Below, in pieces: positions 44,144 to 56,818 of a stretch of DNA of 64,000 bases. Within the stretch, counting starts at the first letter, position 1. Each line of letters begins with the position of its first letter. The position numbers and the translations under genes are program-made. This DNA is from Purpureocillium takamizusanense. Its lineage: Eukaryota; Ascomycota; Sordariomycetes; Hypocreales; Ophiocordycipitaceae. The notes under the pieces are model-generated. The model made no database searches, was not told where the DNA came from, and saw only the letters and a program-made list of their open reading frames with translations. The stretch is from NCBI RefSeq assembly GCF_022605165.1, contig NC_063069.1:1550001-1614000 (forward strand), written 5' to 3'.

Positions 44144-47100
44144 TAATTGATGCTGGCTGCATTAGGCCAACCACTCTCGCGGGTCCACCAAATCTCGATT
44201 CCAGTTCTCGCGCCACCAAGGGGCAGCGGCCTCGGTTAAATGCCAGAGTCTCCAACAGCAGCCCCCCGGGCCGTACTTCGTAAGGAGCCAGAGGGTCCTC
44301 GTCATTCTCTGGAACACGCTGGCTGCCGCTAGTACGCGCAACCCGTTATGGAATACATACCCTGCTCCCTTTAGCCAGATCGGACCCTCGGGAGAGAACA
44401 CTAGTATGAGTTCCGCAGTTTGGCCTGGCCTCCTCCTCGCTGTGCCGTCATGTTGCCTGCTCAGAGGAGACACTTCACATGGGCACGATGCCCGCCGCGA
44501 GTGATGCCGTGCGAACTGCGCCAGCTACTGGGTACTGCTGTTGAGTCCAGAGCAGGGAGGCAGTCGTCCCTTCCCTGCGGGAGGCGCTGCCGCTCGTATG
44601 CTCAACCCAGCACGCCGTCTGCATTGGAGGGCCAAGTAGGCCATCACATCCCCATGTCAGAAATGTTGGTGATGACTCCAAGTGGCTGTGCAGGCACGCT
44701 GCGTGCGCCGCAACGCTGGCCAGGTTGTGCGGCACCTCTGCCGTCCCGTGCTGACAGGACAGGTTTGTGCAAACAAGAAACGCCTCGTAAATGTCGTATT
44801 AGGCACCTCTTGTGCGGCACACGTGCCGCTGTGTACCACAAGTGCGTGTGGTCATCTTGGGGTCCTCATCAATCTGGCCAAGGACAGCGCGCGCGGCTGG
44901 TCAGTTATTGATACCTGGAGAAACTGCAGCGATACGGACTATCAACGCTCGTTTCGCGCGCGATGTGGCGGGCTGCCCATCTTGAAGATGAGAAACAGTC
45001 CGATACCATGCCACTAGGACTAGTGTATTCGAGAATGGCGTAAGCCCGTACTCCGTACAGCACGGAGTGCTGTTTGTTGTGCTACAGTTGCCTAACGTCC
45101 TCTGTAGGCCCAGTGTCGTCTTGAGTCGACGCTCACAGAATGCAACGGGGGCCGACGGGAAGCCGAATAACATCAGCAAGGATGCGTTGTTGCACTGGTT
45201 GGCCGAAGGTGGTCAGGCGAGTTGGCCGACGTCCCCTGAGACCAACAAAAAGGGACTGATCACCGACCCTTCGCCTCATCCTTCCAGCGGCGCAAGAGAT
45301 TTTCCCCTGGCCCCAACAACCGTGAACGGTTGCATGCAGTCTGTTGGCGGGGCCCCAGAAGTCCAGGGGCGGGGGACCACAGTTGACAATGAAATTTTTT
45401 GCTTGTTCCAATGACCACAGCTCCGCCGATCGCGGCAATACTAGTAGTAGTACTTTGTCGGAGATGGCTGGGTGTGGGACGCCATCGTGAGCACAGAAGA
45501 CTCCGGCCTGCGCTGCGCTGCGCTGCGGGAGGGTCGCACCAAAACGGGATGAAGCACCATCCTAAAATATTCATGATGACGCCTAAGAGCTTGGGGGAGC
45601 TGTGATCCACGCGTGTCCTACGGCCAAGTACCTCGTCCATGCAACATGCGACGACAATCAACGTGGATGAGGCGGCCGGATAATGCCGTCCGCTGAAGGA
45701 CATCGTGCGCGGATCTGCGACCCACGGGGCGTGCAGTCACGCTTGCCAGCTCCTGCTGGTACACGTCGGCGGGCCGCCTTTCTTCCTGCGGGAGGAGGCC
45801 AGGTCAAGTCGGGCCCCTGTAAGCGCATCGCCGCAGCCCTTGCTGAGAAGAGGAGGCACCGAATTTGTCTGCCAACCGGACGGCCAACCGGGGCGACGAC
45901 AGTAATCCGTTGCCGCCCCAGAACCGCAAAAAGCTAATCGTGTCCTCCATCGTGGGGATCCAATTGACCCAAAAAATGCCCTGACATCGGGCCAAGGGAC
46001 GGGGGTCCTTCCGGTGGGTTGTGAGATCCATGACCAGAGTGCAAAACGCATTGAAGTTGGAGGAGCACGAGAGAATGAACAGGTGCCTCTGTCAAATAAT
46101 CGATTGTGACCTGTCGAACAATGTTCCTGTAGGCTCGGTGGGTTGGGTGAGGTTGATTTGACATTGTTCCGTGATACTGTGCGAATAGCTGGACTATGAA
46201 TGATACTGCAAGCCACTCTCACCCATCTTTCTGGCCAAGGGCAAGCCCCGTTGCTGGCGTGGAGGCCGCACGGGGAGAAAGGATGACCATGCATGGATGT
46301 TGTGCGGGTGGAAGACGCAGGGTCCGAATCAATGAATCTTACACCCATCTCGTGGCGAAACGGGTAGCTGCAGTCTGTGCGTGTCGCTTGTTCTGTGTCA
46401 AAGATGAGAAGAGGGAGGGAAATGACAAGTTGGCCCAACATCTTTCCTGCCTGGTTTCGTTGTCGCGCCCTCACCGCCCCTGACATAGATCGTGTAGTCT
46501 ACCGACGGCCGTGGAGATGCTTCTTTGGGGGTATGGTGTTACGCTGCCGGTACAATGACGTGTATCGATATCGACTTACCGAACCCGCGGGAACAACTGA
46601 CGGCCACTTGAAAACACGGTTCGCCGAGTCAGCGCTATATCATAGTCTGTACGCCTTTCCTGCTGCGGGCCCCTGATCAGACACGGGTGCCGTTGCCCGA
46701 CTGGTCGTGCCCAGAACGACCAGTACAAACCCTCAATGCCGCCGGATTCGACGACTACTGTCGGAAACGCGTCAGAGCCAGCGGGCAGTGGGGGCATCGG
46801 AAGCATTGGCGAAGGCCAGGGCGATGCAACAGGAGCCCACACTGCCGTGGAGCTGGAGAAGCATAGACCCTGGTTTGCTTGTGCTCCGAGTCGAAGGCGG
46901 CGGGAAGTTTTCGGCGTCTTGGTATGCACGCACACCTACCTCGTGCATGCAGAACCGGTACATGCTGCGATAGCCTCGTGGCAGCAAAATGTGAGGTCTG
47001 TCGCAGAAGAGATCTATAATTTCGCAGCGTCATCCAAGGATTCAAAGATTTTCAGGGCCCCTCAGTCCGAATCACAAAGCTGGCGCCTCAGGCGTTTGGG

Positions 47101-50100
47101 GCGGAACTGCAGAGCTATACGGCGCGTTTCAGATATGATGGCATCTTTCTTCACCCCGGAGTGCACGGCAATCAATGCAGACCGCTGATGACTGCGATAC
47201 GATGCACAGTTGCCTGCGTTTGTGCGTGGTACGGAACGAGAGCTCCTTTACCCACAAGGCCGAGGAGCAGCTATAGTATACTGGTTGGCTGCACCATGAT
47301 ACCTACTGCAGAGATATCATAGTGTTGCAATATTGACGCGCAGGGATCTGACGACGAGCGAGTGTGCGGTGGATAGCCCATGGCGTCTGGCATAAGCCCA
47401 CCTGGTCCGGTTCAAAGGGTTGGCTTCAAATCTAAGGCATGAACCAAAGAGAAACGCGGCTGTGCCCTCGGCGGTTGCCTCGACATGGACTCGGAGCAAA
47501 GTGACTGAAAGTGCAAGTAGTACTACTACTGTATATGCCCCTGTATGTTGAACCGCAGGAAAGTGGGCGGTCTGGGACCCATCGGCAAGGCTTGTGCGTT
47601 GCAAACCCACACAACGTCGCGCAGTTTTGGGTCGTGGCGCTCACGGACTCGGTGTAGGTGGCGCCAGACGGGTGTTGCCGCAGTCTTTGCGTGCCCGCGG
47701 CTGCGGTTTCAGTATCGTGGTTCCACGAGGGCCACAGCCCACAACGGTGAGGCAGTCGGTCGGTTCTTGATGGAGAAGAATAGCCCGTGCCGAGTCGTCC
47801 CCGAAGACTAGCGCGCACATGAATGACGGAGAGGAAAGAATCGATATCCTCGTCCCATGACCGACGTGACATGCCAACAGCTATCGAGCCTGTGCATGAG
47901 TCGGTAGCCGAGATGAAGGCGGGCTGGCGCCCGTAGCGCATCCTAGATCGTCAAGCACCGCATCCACAATGACTCGGGTTTTCGGTGCTGACAGACAAGC
48001 CTCTCCACCCCACCGACACGAACACGGCCATTTCTGGTCCTGCAGACGTCGTGAGCGCAACGGCATCGTCGTCTAGCGTTCCGGGACATCTGTTACTTGC
48101 GTGAATCACCGAGCAGGTGCCCCATGGCGCCCCGATTGGCTGTTGAGTTCCGTCTTGCCTTGGGAGGTGAATGGCAGGCAGGCTGCCACCGGGTGTGCCG
48201 GGAGCGGCTTTTCGACACTCACGCCACCTCCCTTTCCCTTGGCCGAGTGGCCGGGGTCCCCAAGGCCTGGCGTGATCAAGATCCACCGCAAATCGAAGCG
48301 GCCATCTGGATCTAGGTGAGATTGGGCCATCATGTCGACAGGCCATGGTGACCCACCCCCTGACAGCCAAGCGACGCTGCGAGACCCCCCCCCCCCGACG
48401 AGAACCGTGACCTTGCCGCCTCCCGGCGACAGATCCCTTTACAGGGCAGGACTCAAACGAAGTGCCTTCCCCATCACTGATTGGGGAGGGCTGAAGGGGT
48501 TGCGGAAGAAGGTACGACCCTGCCCCCGCGGCGTTTTGACGTCCTGGCCGCAGGCTGCGTTAGCTAGCGCAGGAAGTCGTCATTTTCAGCGACACCCGGA
48601 CGCACGCACAAATTGGGGTCGTCCGATCGACCGTCACCCTCACTCCGCACAACCCACCACAGGGGCTCAAAGCAGAAAGGCGCGGATCTGCGCCAAAAAG
48701 CAAAGGGCCAGAAGGCGCCAGTCACCTCGGACCCTAGGATGCCTGGGCTGATCGATGTCTTGTCCTAGTACCCCACGTCGTGCAGGGCTCCCAAGCCGCC
48801 AGATGCGACCGTCGGTAAAATTGTCCCAGACGGTTTTTGGGCTTTGTGGCTGATGACCGCGGCTGGACGACCGTGACTGAGTCGTCACGGTGTGCATGAC
48901 TGAGTTCGCAGGCTTGCGGGTCGTTGGGACCGTCGTCTTCTCTCCGCGAAGGGCTTGCGGCTTTCGAGCTGTTGTATATCTTCCTGTTCCGTTGTTCATT
49001 CACTCCTCGGAGACGTTCACGGCGACGCATACCCCAGCACGCGTAGAGATCTCCAGAGCGCGTTTCAAATGCCACTGTTAGCGGCTGAGATTAGCAGATC
49101 TCATCCATACACCGATATGACACTGCAGCAAGATCATCACGTGGTTGGGTGATGCCGCTCGACGACGACAGGCAAGGCGAATGCAAACCCCGGCTTGCGA
49201 ATCGCGCGATGTTGACAAGTGAACGGGACTTCTGATACGCGTAGAGAGCAGACTAGAGACCTTTTTGGGGCGATAGTCTCGGGAGGTGATCATCCCATCG
49301 ACAGTGTGGATGCGGAATGGGCTCCGCACGACGTCCAGAAACCAGAAACGCTCCACATCACTGGCCTGAGCGAGACTTGTGTCCATTTGTACAAGCAGGG
49401 AACGAAGCACGATCGCGGCGTAAGGAATCTTGTGTCATGGGTCATGTCCTTTCCGCGTGGGGACGTCGTGCCGTTTGAAGTAGTACAGAGGAGCATGTGC
49501 AAAATCTGGTGGATACGTATGCCAGCCGTTGGCAGCGTGCCGAGAACCCCACTCCGTGCAGAACTGGAGGGCTGTTCCGAGTCGATTGCACCGATGTGGA
49601 TATCGTGTATCGTTCCAGGCACACATGATTGTCGCGTTGTTGTCGCTTTGCTCAGGGAGCGCCACAGGTGGAGGCTCCGAAACAACCCTGCACAGGTTGA
49701 TCACCGGCTCGAATGCTGGCCATCTGAAGACGACATGGAGTAGTTCCCGGGAGGCGAATATGCCGCTAGAAACGAAGTCAACAGGGGGTCGTGTGGCCTG
49801 CGCATGGGACAGCAGCCACGGGCAGGACGTCAAAGGCGTGAGGCTGGATGGCTGGCTTGCAGCACGGTGCACCGTGTGCATGAGTCGCGCAGAGGTGAAG
49901 AAACGGGCCAAGGCAAGCGCCGTCTCAGGTCGCGAATGGCGGCGATGATCCCGGTTGTCCGTAGGCGGCGGTGCTGTGGCATCACTTGCCTCCATGATGA
50001 AAGACGAAGGCCTCGAAGGAACAGGTATGGCCTTTACGGTGCCAGGGCTGCATTGGGCGAGAGCCAGGGGCATGAGTGGTTGAACAGACGGCTGCGATGT

Positions 50101-50531
50101 TTCGGTGACCGGGTTGGGTACGTAGGTACGTATTTAGGTAACCCCTTCTTCGTGCCTAAAAGTGCTTCGTTCAGGCGCCAGGGTCGTACCTGCCTCATGG
50201 AATCGCGAGATCTGCATAAGGTTGGCAGGCAGTGCAGGGCGGTTGCAGGGCAGGGCAGGGGAGGGGCTACCGCATCTGGGCACTCGTTGTACCTCGTACC
50301 TCGCCAGTACTGGACTGTATAAGGTGGTATTGGGAGGTAAGGCAAAGGTTGCCAAAGGTGAGCAGGCATTCAAACGATACCGGACGAGAAACGGCTGGTA
50401 GATGGCTTCTCTCGACGCGAAGTGAGAAAGGCAAAGGTAGGCAGTACCTACTGCACTTGCGTTGTAATCGACAGCGCGGCCCGTGCGAGCTGCAAGTACT
50501 CAACGGAGTTCCTTTAAGTCCCACAACTCGG

Positions 50532-50544
50532 CCCCCCCCCCCCC
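50532..50544. repeat. C13 homopolymer
   Basis: Run of 13 C in the gene desert. Confidence 0.85.
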
Positions 50545-50867
50545 ACCTCGAGCCGAAGGCCACGCCGATCTGGACGCATCGCCTGCACCCAGGCAGGGCA
50601 AGCCCTGTCTCTTAGCAGCTTGGTTCGGTTCCAGTCACGACGATACGATCCGTCGAGATCTCGTCTGCCACTGCGCGCATCAAGCAGCTGATTGCCGCCG
50701 GGGTTGCATGTGTGCGCCGAATGCACAGCCATCAAGCCCAGGTGGGCAACCTTCCCGTGCAGACGCAGGCTATGCTCAATGGTAGATGGAGTGTTTGCCA
50801 CGGCCTCCGCGAATAAGTGCTGCTGCCACTGCGGAAGACAGGACGTAGCTTGGGGAGAGCCACGCAG

Positions 50868-50952
50868 TACTAGTACTTTAATACACTACTAAGTAAGGCA
50901 AGAGGTAGGTACAGTAGATAGCTGAGGTAGTACATTATATGGTACTAAGGTT
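50868..50952. repeat. TACCTA/TAGTAC motif cluster
   Basis: Repeated TAGTAC, TACTAAG and GAGGTAGGTAC elements within 85 bp, same type as the other clusters. Confidence 0.5.
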
Positions 50953-51977
50953 TCGTAGCTGACGGTGGCTTCTCCTGCGTCGAAGGCGTCGGGCCCTCGG
51001 CCGCGCGAATCTCAGGCAGCCAGACTGTGCCCACAGCACGATGTATGGCACGGCGCGGCGCACACTTTTGCGTTTAGGGGACAAGGCGTCGACACCACGA
51101 CGATTGGGAAGCAAGTCGTGTCGAACGCGGTGATGCCAAGGCGAGCGAGGCTGACAATAGCATTCTTGGCGGTTCTCGTGGCTTTGGTCCTACACGCGAC
51201 GGGGAGGCGGAGGCTCGTGTCCACGTCCAAGCTGCCAGGCCGACATTCCAGCGCGAAAGGTCTGGCGCAACCGCACCAGCCGACGGCGGTTTAGTGGATG
51301 GGAGGCGCTGCCCGTGATGCCGTGGCCCCCAAGCCCCCAAAACCACAAAGGCCCCATCTGACCCGGCCAGGCTGGCTGGGTCCGGGGCGCGTTTGGCAGA
51401 ATGTCTAGGCACACACCGGAGCGCCCAAATGACGGCCTGTGCGGCACCTGTCCTGTCCGGCCCTGTCCTGTCCACCCACCCCGGCGCCCCTAACTTTGTG
51501 GGCGTCAGTGCGAAGCGAGCTGCACGTCGTGCACCTGGGGAGATGCCCTGAACGGATGCGAGTAGTGGGACCTACCTAGGTACGAAGTAAGTAGGCGCCG
51601 GCAACCCTGCGGGCGCCTGGGCAAGACAGCTTGGATTGTCCCGCGGTTTACGAGGGAAGCGCGCTGTTGCGTGGTCGATGAGGTTGATGAGGTCGGGTGA
51701 GGTGTCGGCCCAGAGATGGACCTGGACCTAGACGCTTGGCCAGTTGGCGGCCGCGATGGCGTGAGGGCCACCCCCTAATGACGAACGGCGATCGGTAGAT
51801 GCGGCACTGCAGTGACCAGAGGTGACAGCCCCGGTGACGACGGGAAGATGGAGGGGAGGGGTCCTGACGGCGGTGCGAGCAGAGCGCTGGTGGTGGTTCA
51901 TTGATCCGTTCCACGTTGAGCGCCCCTCCAGCCGCGAAGCCAAAAGTGGCCATGCATCCACATCCACATCGATCACG

Positions 51978-51992
51978 CCCCCCCCCCCCCCC
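51978..51992. repeat. C15 homopolymer
   Basis: Run of 15 C in non-coding DNA. Confidence 0.85.
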
Positions 51993-52735
51993 AACCCCTT
52001 GTCGGTTGGGTTGAGCGAACCCCCTTCAAGAAACACAGAGAGACAAGTGCAATCCAGTGCCGCGGATCTCTGGACCAGGGACCCAGCCGGCGGCGGGCGC
52101 TACAGAGCGCACTCGAAGCACTCCTATTTTCCCTTTCCAGTCCAAACCAGGTCGCCGACGTGGTGTGCGGGAGCCATAGATCTCTCTGTCTCTGTGCTTT
52201 GCCTCACCCACTGTGATGCCAAAAGAGGACTGGCCGGCTAGCTCTTGGTGGTCGCGTCCAGACAGATACCTCAGTACTTAGTAGGTTGGTAACTTGCAGT
52301 AGGACTTGTAGGCACTGCATGACGTGAGGAGACACCTGGTTGGTGTCGCAGGGAACCCATACCTGCACCAAGCCCCCAGGCCAGGCCAGCGCCCCTTCCG
52401 CGGTGCCTGGGACTGCGCTGTAATGCCCGCGGGACTCCGTGGAGTATCGCCACCTACTAACGCTCGTCTGCCAGCCTAGACCATGGCGACCTGACCCATG
52501 CCGCTGGGCTCACTCCACGCAGCGCAGCGGCCACAGAGATTGAACCCTCTTCCGCCCTCTCTGCATCGCGCCGCCCGCCGCCCGCATCACCCACCCCAGC
52601 GGTCCCAGCCCGGCGCACCAGCCCCCACCGCTGCGGCAGGTCGAGTCGGCGGACCCCTGGTCCATCCACTGGCCAGGGAGCTGAGAGGGGGGGCGCGGCA
52701 GGCATGAGGAGGATGGAGGCCAGCCGTCCACCTGC

Positions 52736-52800
52736 TGCGCTGCGCTGCGCTGCACCACGCTGTGCTGTGCCCGCTGCGCTGAGGTGTGCTGTGCCGTGCT
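52736..52800. repeat. Imperfect (GCTGC)n array
   Basis: CTGCGCTGCGCTGCGCTGC followed by degenerate GCTGTGCTGTGCC units; imperfect pentamer repeat upstream of the GATA-factor gene. Confidence 0.65.
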
Positions 52801-53090
52801 GCTTGTACCCCCCCCCCTCCATTCTCCCCTTCCCCCCCAGCATCAAATCCCACCCATCCCATCCCATCCCATCCCGCCTACGCCACCACGAGGAGGTCGC
52901 CATCGCGCGTCAGATCTTGACTAGCCCCGGTTGAACCTGGCTCTCCAGTGGCTTGCTGGGACCAGCGGTACTTTTTATTATTCCTTTTATTGCTACCTAT
53001 TATCCCCGTAATCCTCGACACTCTCCTCTCCTCGATCCGCGCCCTTTTCTTCTTCAACCCTTCCCTTTTTATTTTATTTTTCTGCATCTG

Positions 53091-53138
53091 CCCCCCCCCC
53101 CCCCAGGCAGGCAGGCAGGCAGACAGACAGGCAGGCAC
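53091..53138. repeat. C14 run followed by (GCAG)n array
   Basis: A 14-C run passes directly into GCAG/ACAG tetranucleotide units, about 600 bp upstream of the GATA-factor start. Confidence 0.8.
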
Positions 53139-53718
53139 GTACATGCCGCCCTCGTCCCGCCAAACACCACCACACCACTCTCACACCCCCCACCTTCACC
53201 TCTGAACAGTGCTCGCTCGTCGGGTTCTGGATTCTGCCTCCAACTCAGACCTGCAACCGCTCCTGACTTGGTCTGGTCCGGCTCGACCTGAGCTGATCTG
53301 ACCTCACCCGTCCGGCCTCTCCTGTCCCGGCTGGCCACTCACTGACGTTGACTGTGACTCGAGTCGACGACCCGACCTGGGATCTCATCTGCATCTCATC
53401 TGGCTGGCCCGATCCGCCCTCCCGCCTGCCTTTGGCTCTGCAGCCCGCGCGCTTCTCTCTGCACCACCTCTGCATCCTCTGCGCCCTCTACGCCTTTTGC
53501 AACGTCGCCCCGTCTCGCCCGTTGCGCAGTTCAGATGCATCGACGGGCCTAACGTGCGCCAGATTCTCCTAGGTCCTTGCCACGCGCGCTATGGAAACGG
53601 GTGACTCTGGATCCCGCTCAAGGTCCGTCTCACATTCCTCTTACCTGGCTGCCGCTGGACAGACGTCTGGCTGGCTGGCTACACTTGTCTCGCGCGTCCC
53701 ACCGCCTCGCATATTAAC

Positions 53719-55381
53719 ATGCCCCTTCGCCCCAGTCTTCACCCGTCTTCTGCCCCCAACCCAGAGCAGCACCACTCGCAACCTCAACCACAGCACCACA
53801 ACCACCACCGCCACCATCAACATCAACAGCAGCAGCAGCATCATCACCACCAACCCTCCCGGGCAACTCAGCCGCCGCCGCCGCCGCCGCCATATCCTCC
53901 TCAGCGCGAGCAGCACGACAGGCGCTACCCGCAGGAGCAGCCGCCCGCCATGGCCACGGCCACCGTCCTCGCACCGAGCGCCCACTACCCAACTCAGACC
54001 TCGTACCCGTCCGGCTACCCCCAGCATCCTCCGCCCGCAGCCGCCAACTCGAGCAACATGATGGCCACGGAGCCGCGGCGATCGTCCGACGACACTGAGT
54101 CAACCGGTCGCCAGTCTCTACCGTCCATTTCCGAGGTCATCTCAGGCGCGAGGCCCGGCCAGTACCCGCCAGCCCATCCTGGCATGCAGTCAGGGCCGGG
54201 ACTTCCCTCCCCTTTCACCCAGGGCAGCCATCAGTATCCGGAAGGCGACAAGCGATCATCACCACAACCTGTTCATCCGGCCTCGGGCTTCCCTCAAAGA
54301 CCGGAACCCTTGCCTGCCCTTACGGACTCGCCACGGCCTCCCTTCACCGGCCGCCACAGCTTGCCCCCGGTGTCCGACCGACGTCCTACGCCCCCAGCCA
54401 AACCCGAGCTCGCACATCAGCATACCACGAAGCCATCCGACCCGCATCCCCAGAACGGTGCCTATGCACACCCGCCGCCGCCGCCTCCCCCGGCACCGAC
54501 ATCTCACCCAGCCTCGCATCCGTATCAGCCGGGCCAGCTTCCACCTGGCCAGGTACCGCTCCCCAACTACCCCATCTCGCCACGCCACGGTGTTCCTATT
54601 GCCCCGGGCCACTATGATCCTCGCGGCCCGCCCGTGCACCCGGACGACGCAGACTACGCAAACCGAGCGCGTTACGATCCGGCGTTGGGGCGGCATTTTG
54701 AGACGTGGAACTATCAGGACTCGCTGAGTCGGGTATGTATCCCCGTCACGTTGACTGCCTACAGGTCTAGCAATATGCTTACGTGCCACAGATTGCGTCC
54801 TCGTCTCGCACCATCTTCAATTTCGCCGACGCATATACCCGAATCGCACGGGAACAAAACGGATCGCAACCCATGCCCCAGCGGTTGCCCTCAGATCGAG
54901 AAGTCTCAGAAATGCTTGCAAATGTCGATTTGATCAAGCGCTCTCTCGAACAGGTCAAAGACGCGGTGCAGGCGTCCATTCAAAGCGAGAGGGCCCGCGA
55001 GGGGACCAAGGTCAAGGGCACATACGAAGAGGACCACGATATGTCCATGTACGGGGACGGCATGAAACCCCAATATGCCATGCAGCACGAGGTAAAGAAG
55101 AGACGAGGCGTAAGTGGTCCCCTTTTACCGGCACCTCAGCTGCAGTCTCAGCCAGGCGTCCGCGATTGTATGTAAGTTCCATGCTAACTAGGGTGCTGCA
55201 GCGAGCCGCTCCGCCTGGACGATGCCATAGCTGCAACAGGATCGACACACCCGAGTGGAGGCGAGGTCCCGACGGGGCTAGGACGCTATGCAACGCCTGC
55301 GGCTTGCACTACGCGAAGCTGGAGCGGAAGCGGCAACTGGAGGCGCGGTCCATACGGCCGAAGCCCGAGGACCGGTCATGA
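53719..55381 (+). CDS. NsdD-type GATA zinc-finger transcription factor
   Basis: Nuclear regulator of the NsdD/SUB-1/Ltf1/Csm1 group, which controls sexual development, conidiation and light responses in other ascomycetes. Three exons: 53719-54732, 54792-55109 and 55202-55381. Introns are 59 and 92 bp; the second has a GCTAACT branch site. The total is 1512 nt, or 503 aa. The N-terminal 340 residues are low-complexity, with His/Gln runs, Pro runs and the segment [15 protein letters not shown]. Residues about 340-420 form a probable helical region ([37 protein letters not shown]). The single GATA finger is at the very C-terminus, Cys452-Cys455 and Cys474-Cys477 (C-x2-C-x18-C-x2-C), preceded by RAAPPGR, which is the NsdD arrangement. 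The start is the first ATG of this frame; an upstream ATG at 53591 lies in another frame. Confidence 0.92.
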
Positions 55382-56247
55382 AGGAACGGACGGCGGGAGG
55401 ATGGAGCCTGCCACACCCACAGGCGCGGCCAGCCTAGGCATGCCGGGACAAATTAATTAGGCCTTGACGACTGCGGCGCCCGGCGGTCCTATGTACATAT
55501 TTTCACCCTTCGGATACCTTGTTTTTTGTTTGGCGGCTAGGCGGCAGGCATTACAGGCGTTATTTTCGCAGCCATGTGGACTGGGAAGGCTGAGGCAGGG
55601 CAGGGACGGCCTTACAACCGTGGCTCTGGGAATGATTTCGTGCGGTCAAGGGGACGGGACGGCTTAGACGAAGACAGATTTCATCACTAGTGAAGCCGCA
55701 CATCGCGGATCAAGACCCCATGCAGGACAGGAACGAGAGATTGGCACATGGAACAAGCGTCGAAACTGTCCGTGCGGAGAGTAGTGGTGGTGTGAGGAAG
55801 CGGGAGGGGAGGTGGGTTTTCTTTGCCCTCCCTGTGTGCTGCGACAACAATAAGCTCTGCCGACCGATGAGGCGATTGCGAATCATGACGAGGCGTACAA
55901 GGGGCGGAGGGGGGACGAGGCGCGCTCACACCCGCAGCCGGGGAAGTCTTCCGGAGATTGCGGCCAGCCTATGCATGTATGCCGGGACGTGGGCCGTTTT
56001 TTTTTTTTCGTTGCCGCTTCCCTTTGTCCCCCTTCTTTGCTTCTTTTGCTGCTTCTTTTCCACCACCGGCCGCGCATTCCTCACATATACGTACGTACAT
56101 ATACATACGGCCACGCGCGCCGCGCGCACTCTCGCACACACACACATGGAGTGCTCCGCACATTACTTACATACATATGCACATGCATGTGCATCTTCCG
56201 TGCCCGAGCTCAGGACAGTGGGCGGGCTGGGCAACGGGGAGGTCGGT

Positions 56248-56287
56248 CGGTAGTACCTAGGTAGCAAGGCTACCTAAGTAGGTAGGG
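56248..56287. repeat. TACCTAGGTA motif cluster
   Basis: GTAGTACCTAGGTAGC and GCTACCTAAGTAGGTAGG in a row; GC[TA]ACCTA cores are inverted relative to each other. Confidence 0.55.
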
Positions 56288-56757
56288 GGGCGAGCCGGCC
56301 CACTGGACGGCCAGGCCAGATCGTGGGCAAATTTATTACCCGCGCTACGTACCTTGTTGGAGCCAAAGGAGGGGGAGGAGGAGGGAGAGGGAGGCGGCAT
56401 ACTATGATTGTGGAGGAGAAAGCACAGGGCAGCCGCCGCGTCCGTCCCGCCCACCTACGTACGTAGTACTTGACCCAGTGATGCCCGGGCCAGGCAAAAA
56501 GGTCAGTTCGCCATCTACACACGGCGCGGGATGGCGCTCATCGGAGAGGCATGTCGCGGCCGTGGCCCCCCTCCCCCCCTCCCCCACTCGGCTGCCCGCG
56601 TGAACAACCCTCCATGCCTCCTCCTCCCCTCTTCTCCCCCCTGCCTGCTCCTCCCCCAAAAAAGGACTGGACGGAGTGGGAGCTTGGCTCAGAGGAACTA
56701 CCACTAAGAAAAAAAAACCAAAGAAATTACTAAAGAAGAAAGAGCCGCAACGTCAGT

Positions 56758-56818
56758 CAGTACATATACGTACACTACAGTGCAGCACGTACATACGTAC
56801 GATATACGTACATGATAT
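56758..56818. repeat. GTACGTAC/TATACGTA cluster
   Basis: ACATATACGTACAC, CGTACATACGTACG and ATATACGTACATG units in 60 bp. A similar shorter block is at about 56088-56112. Confidence 0.6.

Larger units (their letters stand above)
35305..53718. other. Gene desert, 18.4 kb
   Basis: I could not support a single gene. The open frames are at most about 250 codons, overlap on both strands, have no recognisable domains and cannot be joined by plausible introns into anything familiar. The base composition stays GC-rich, so this does not look like AT-rich DNA left by repeat-induced mutation. It contains microsatellites, C-runs and palindrome clusters (listed) and a 20-bp dyad at 44124-44143. From about 52.95 kb it becomes very pyrimidine-rich, as in fungal promoters and leaders; that part belongs to the GATA-factor gene. 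Confidence 0.6.

Noticed and set aside
45737..46486. 249-codon minus-strand frame in the desert
   Set aside because: Longest frame there but no domain, and it overlaps several other frames.
53591..54061. ATG at 53591 as the start of the GATA factor or a separate gene
   Set aside because: It reads a different frame that crosses the His/Gln region out of phase; I could not join it to the GATA frame with a convincing intron.
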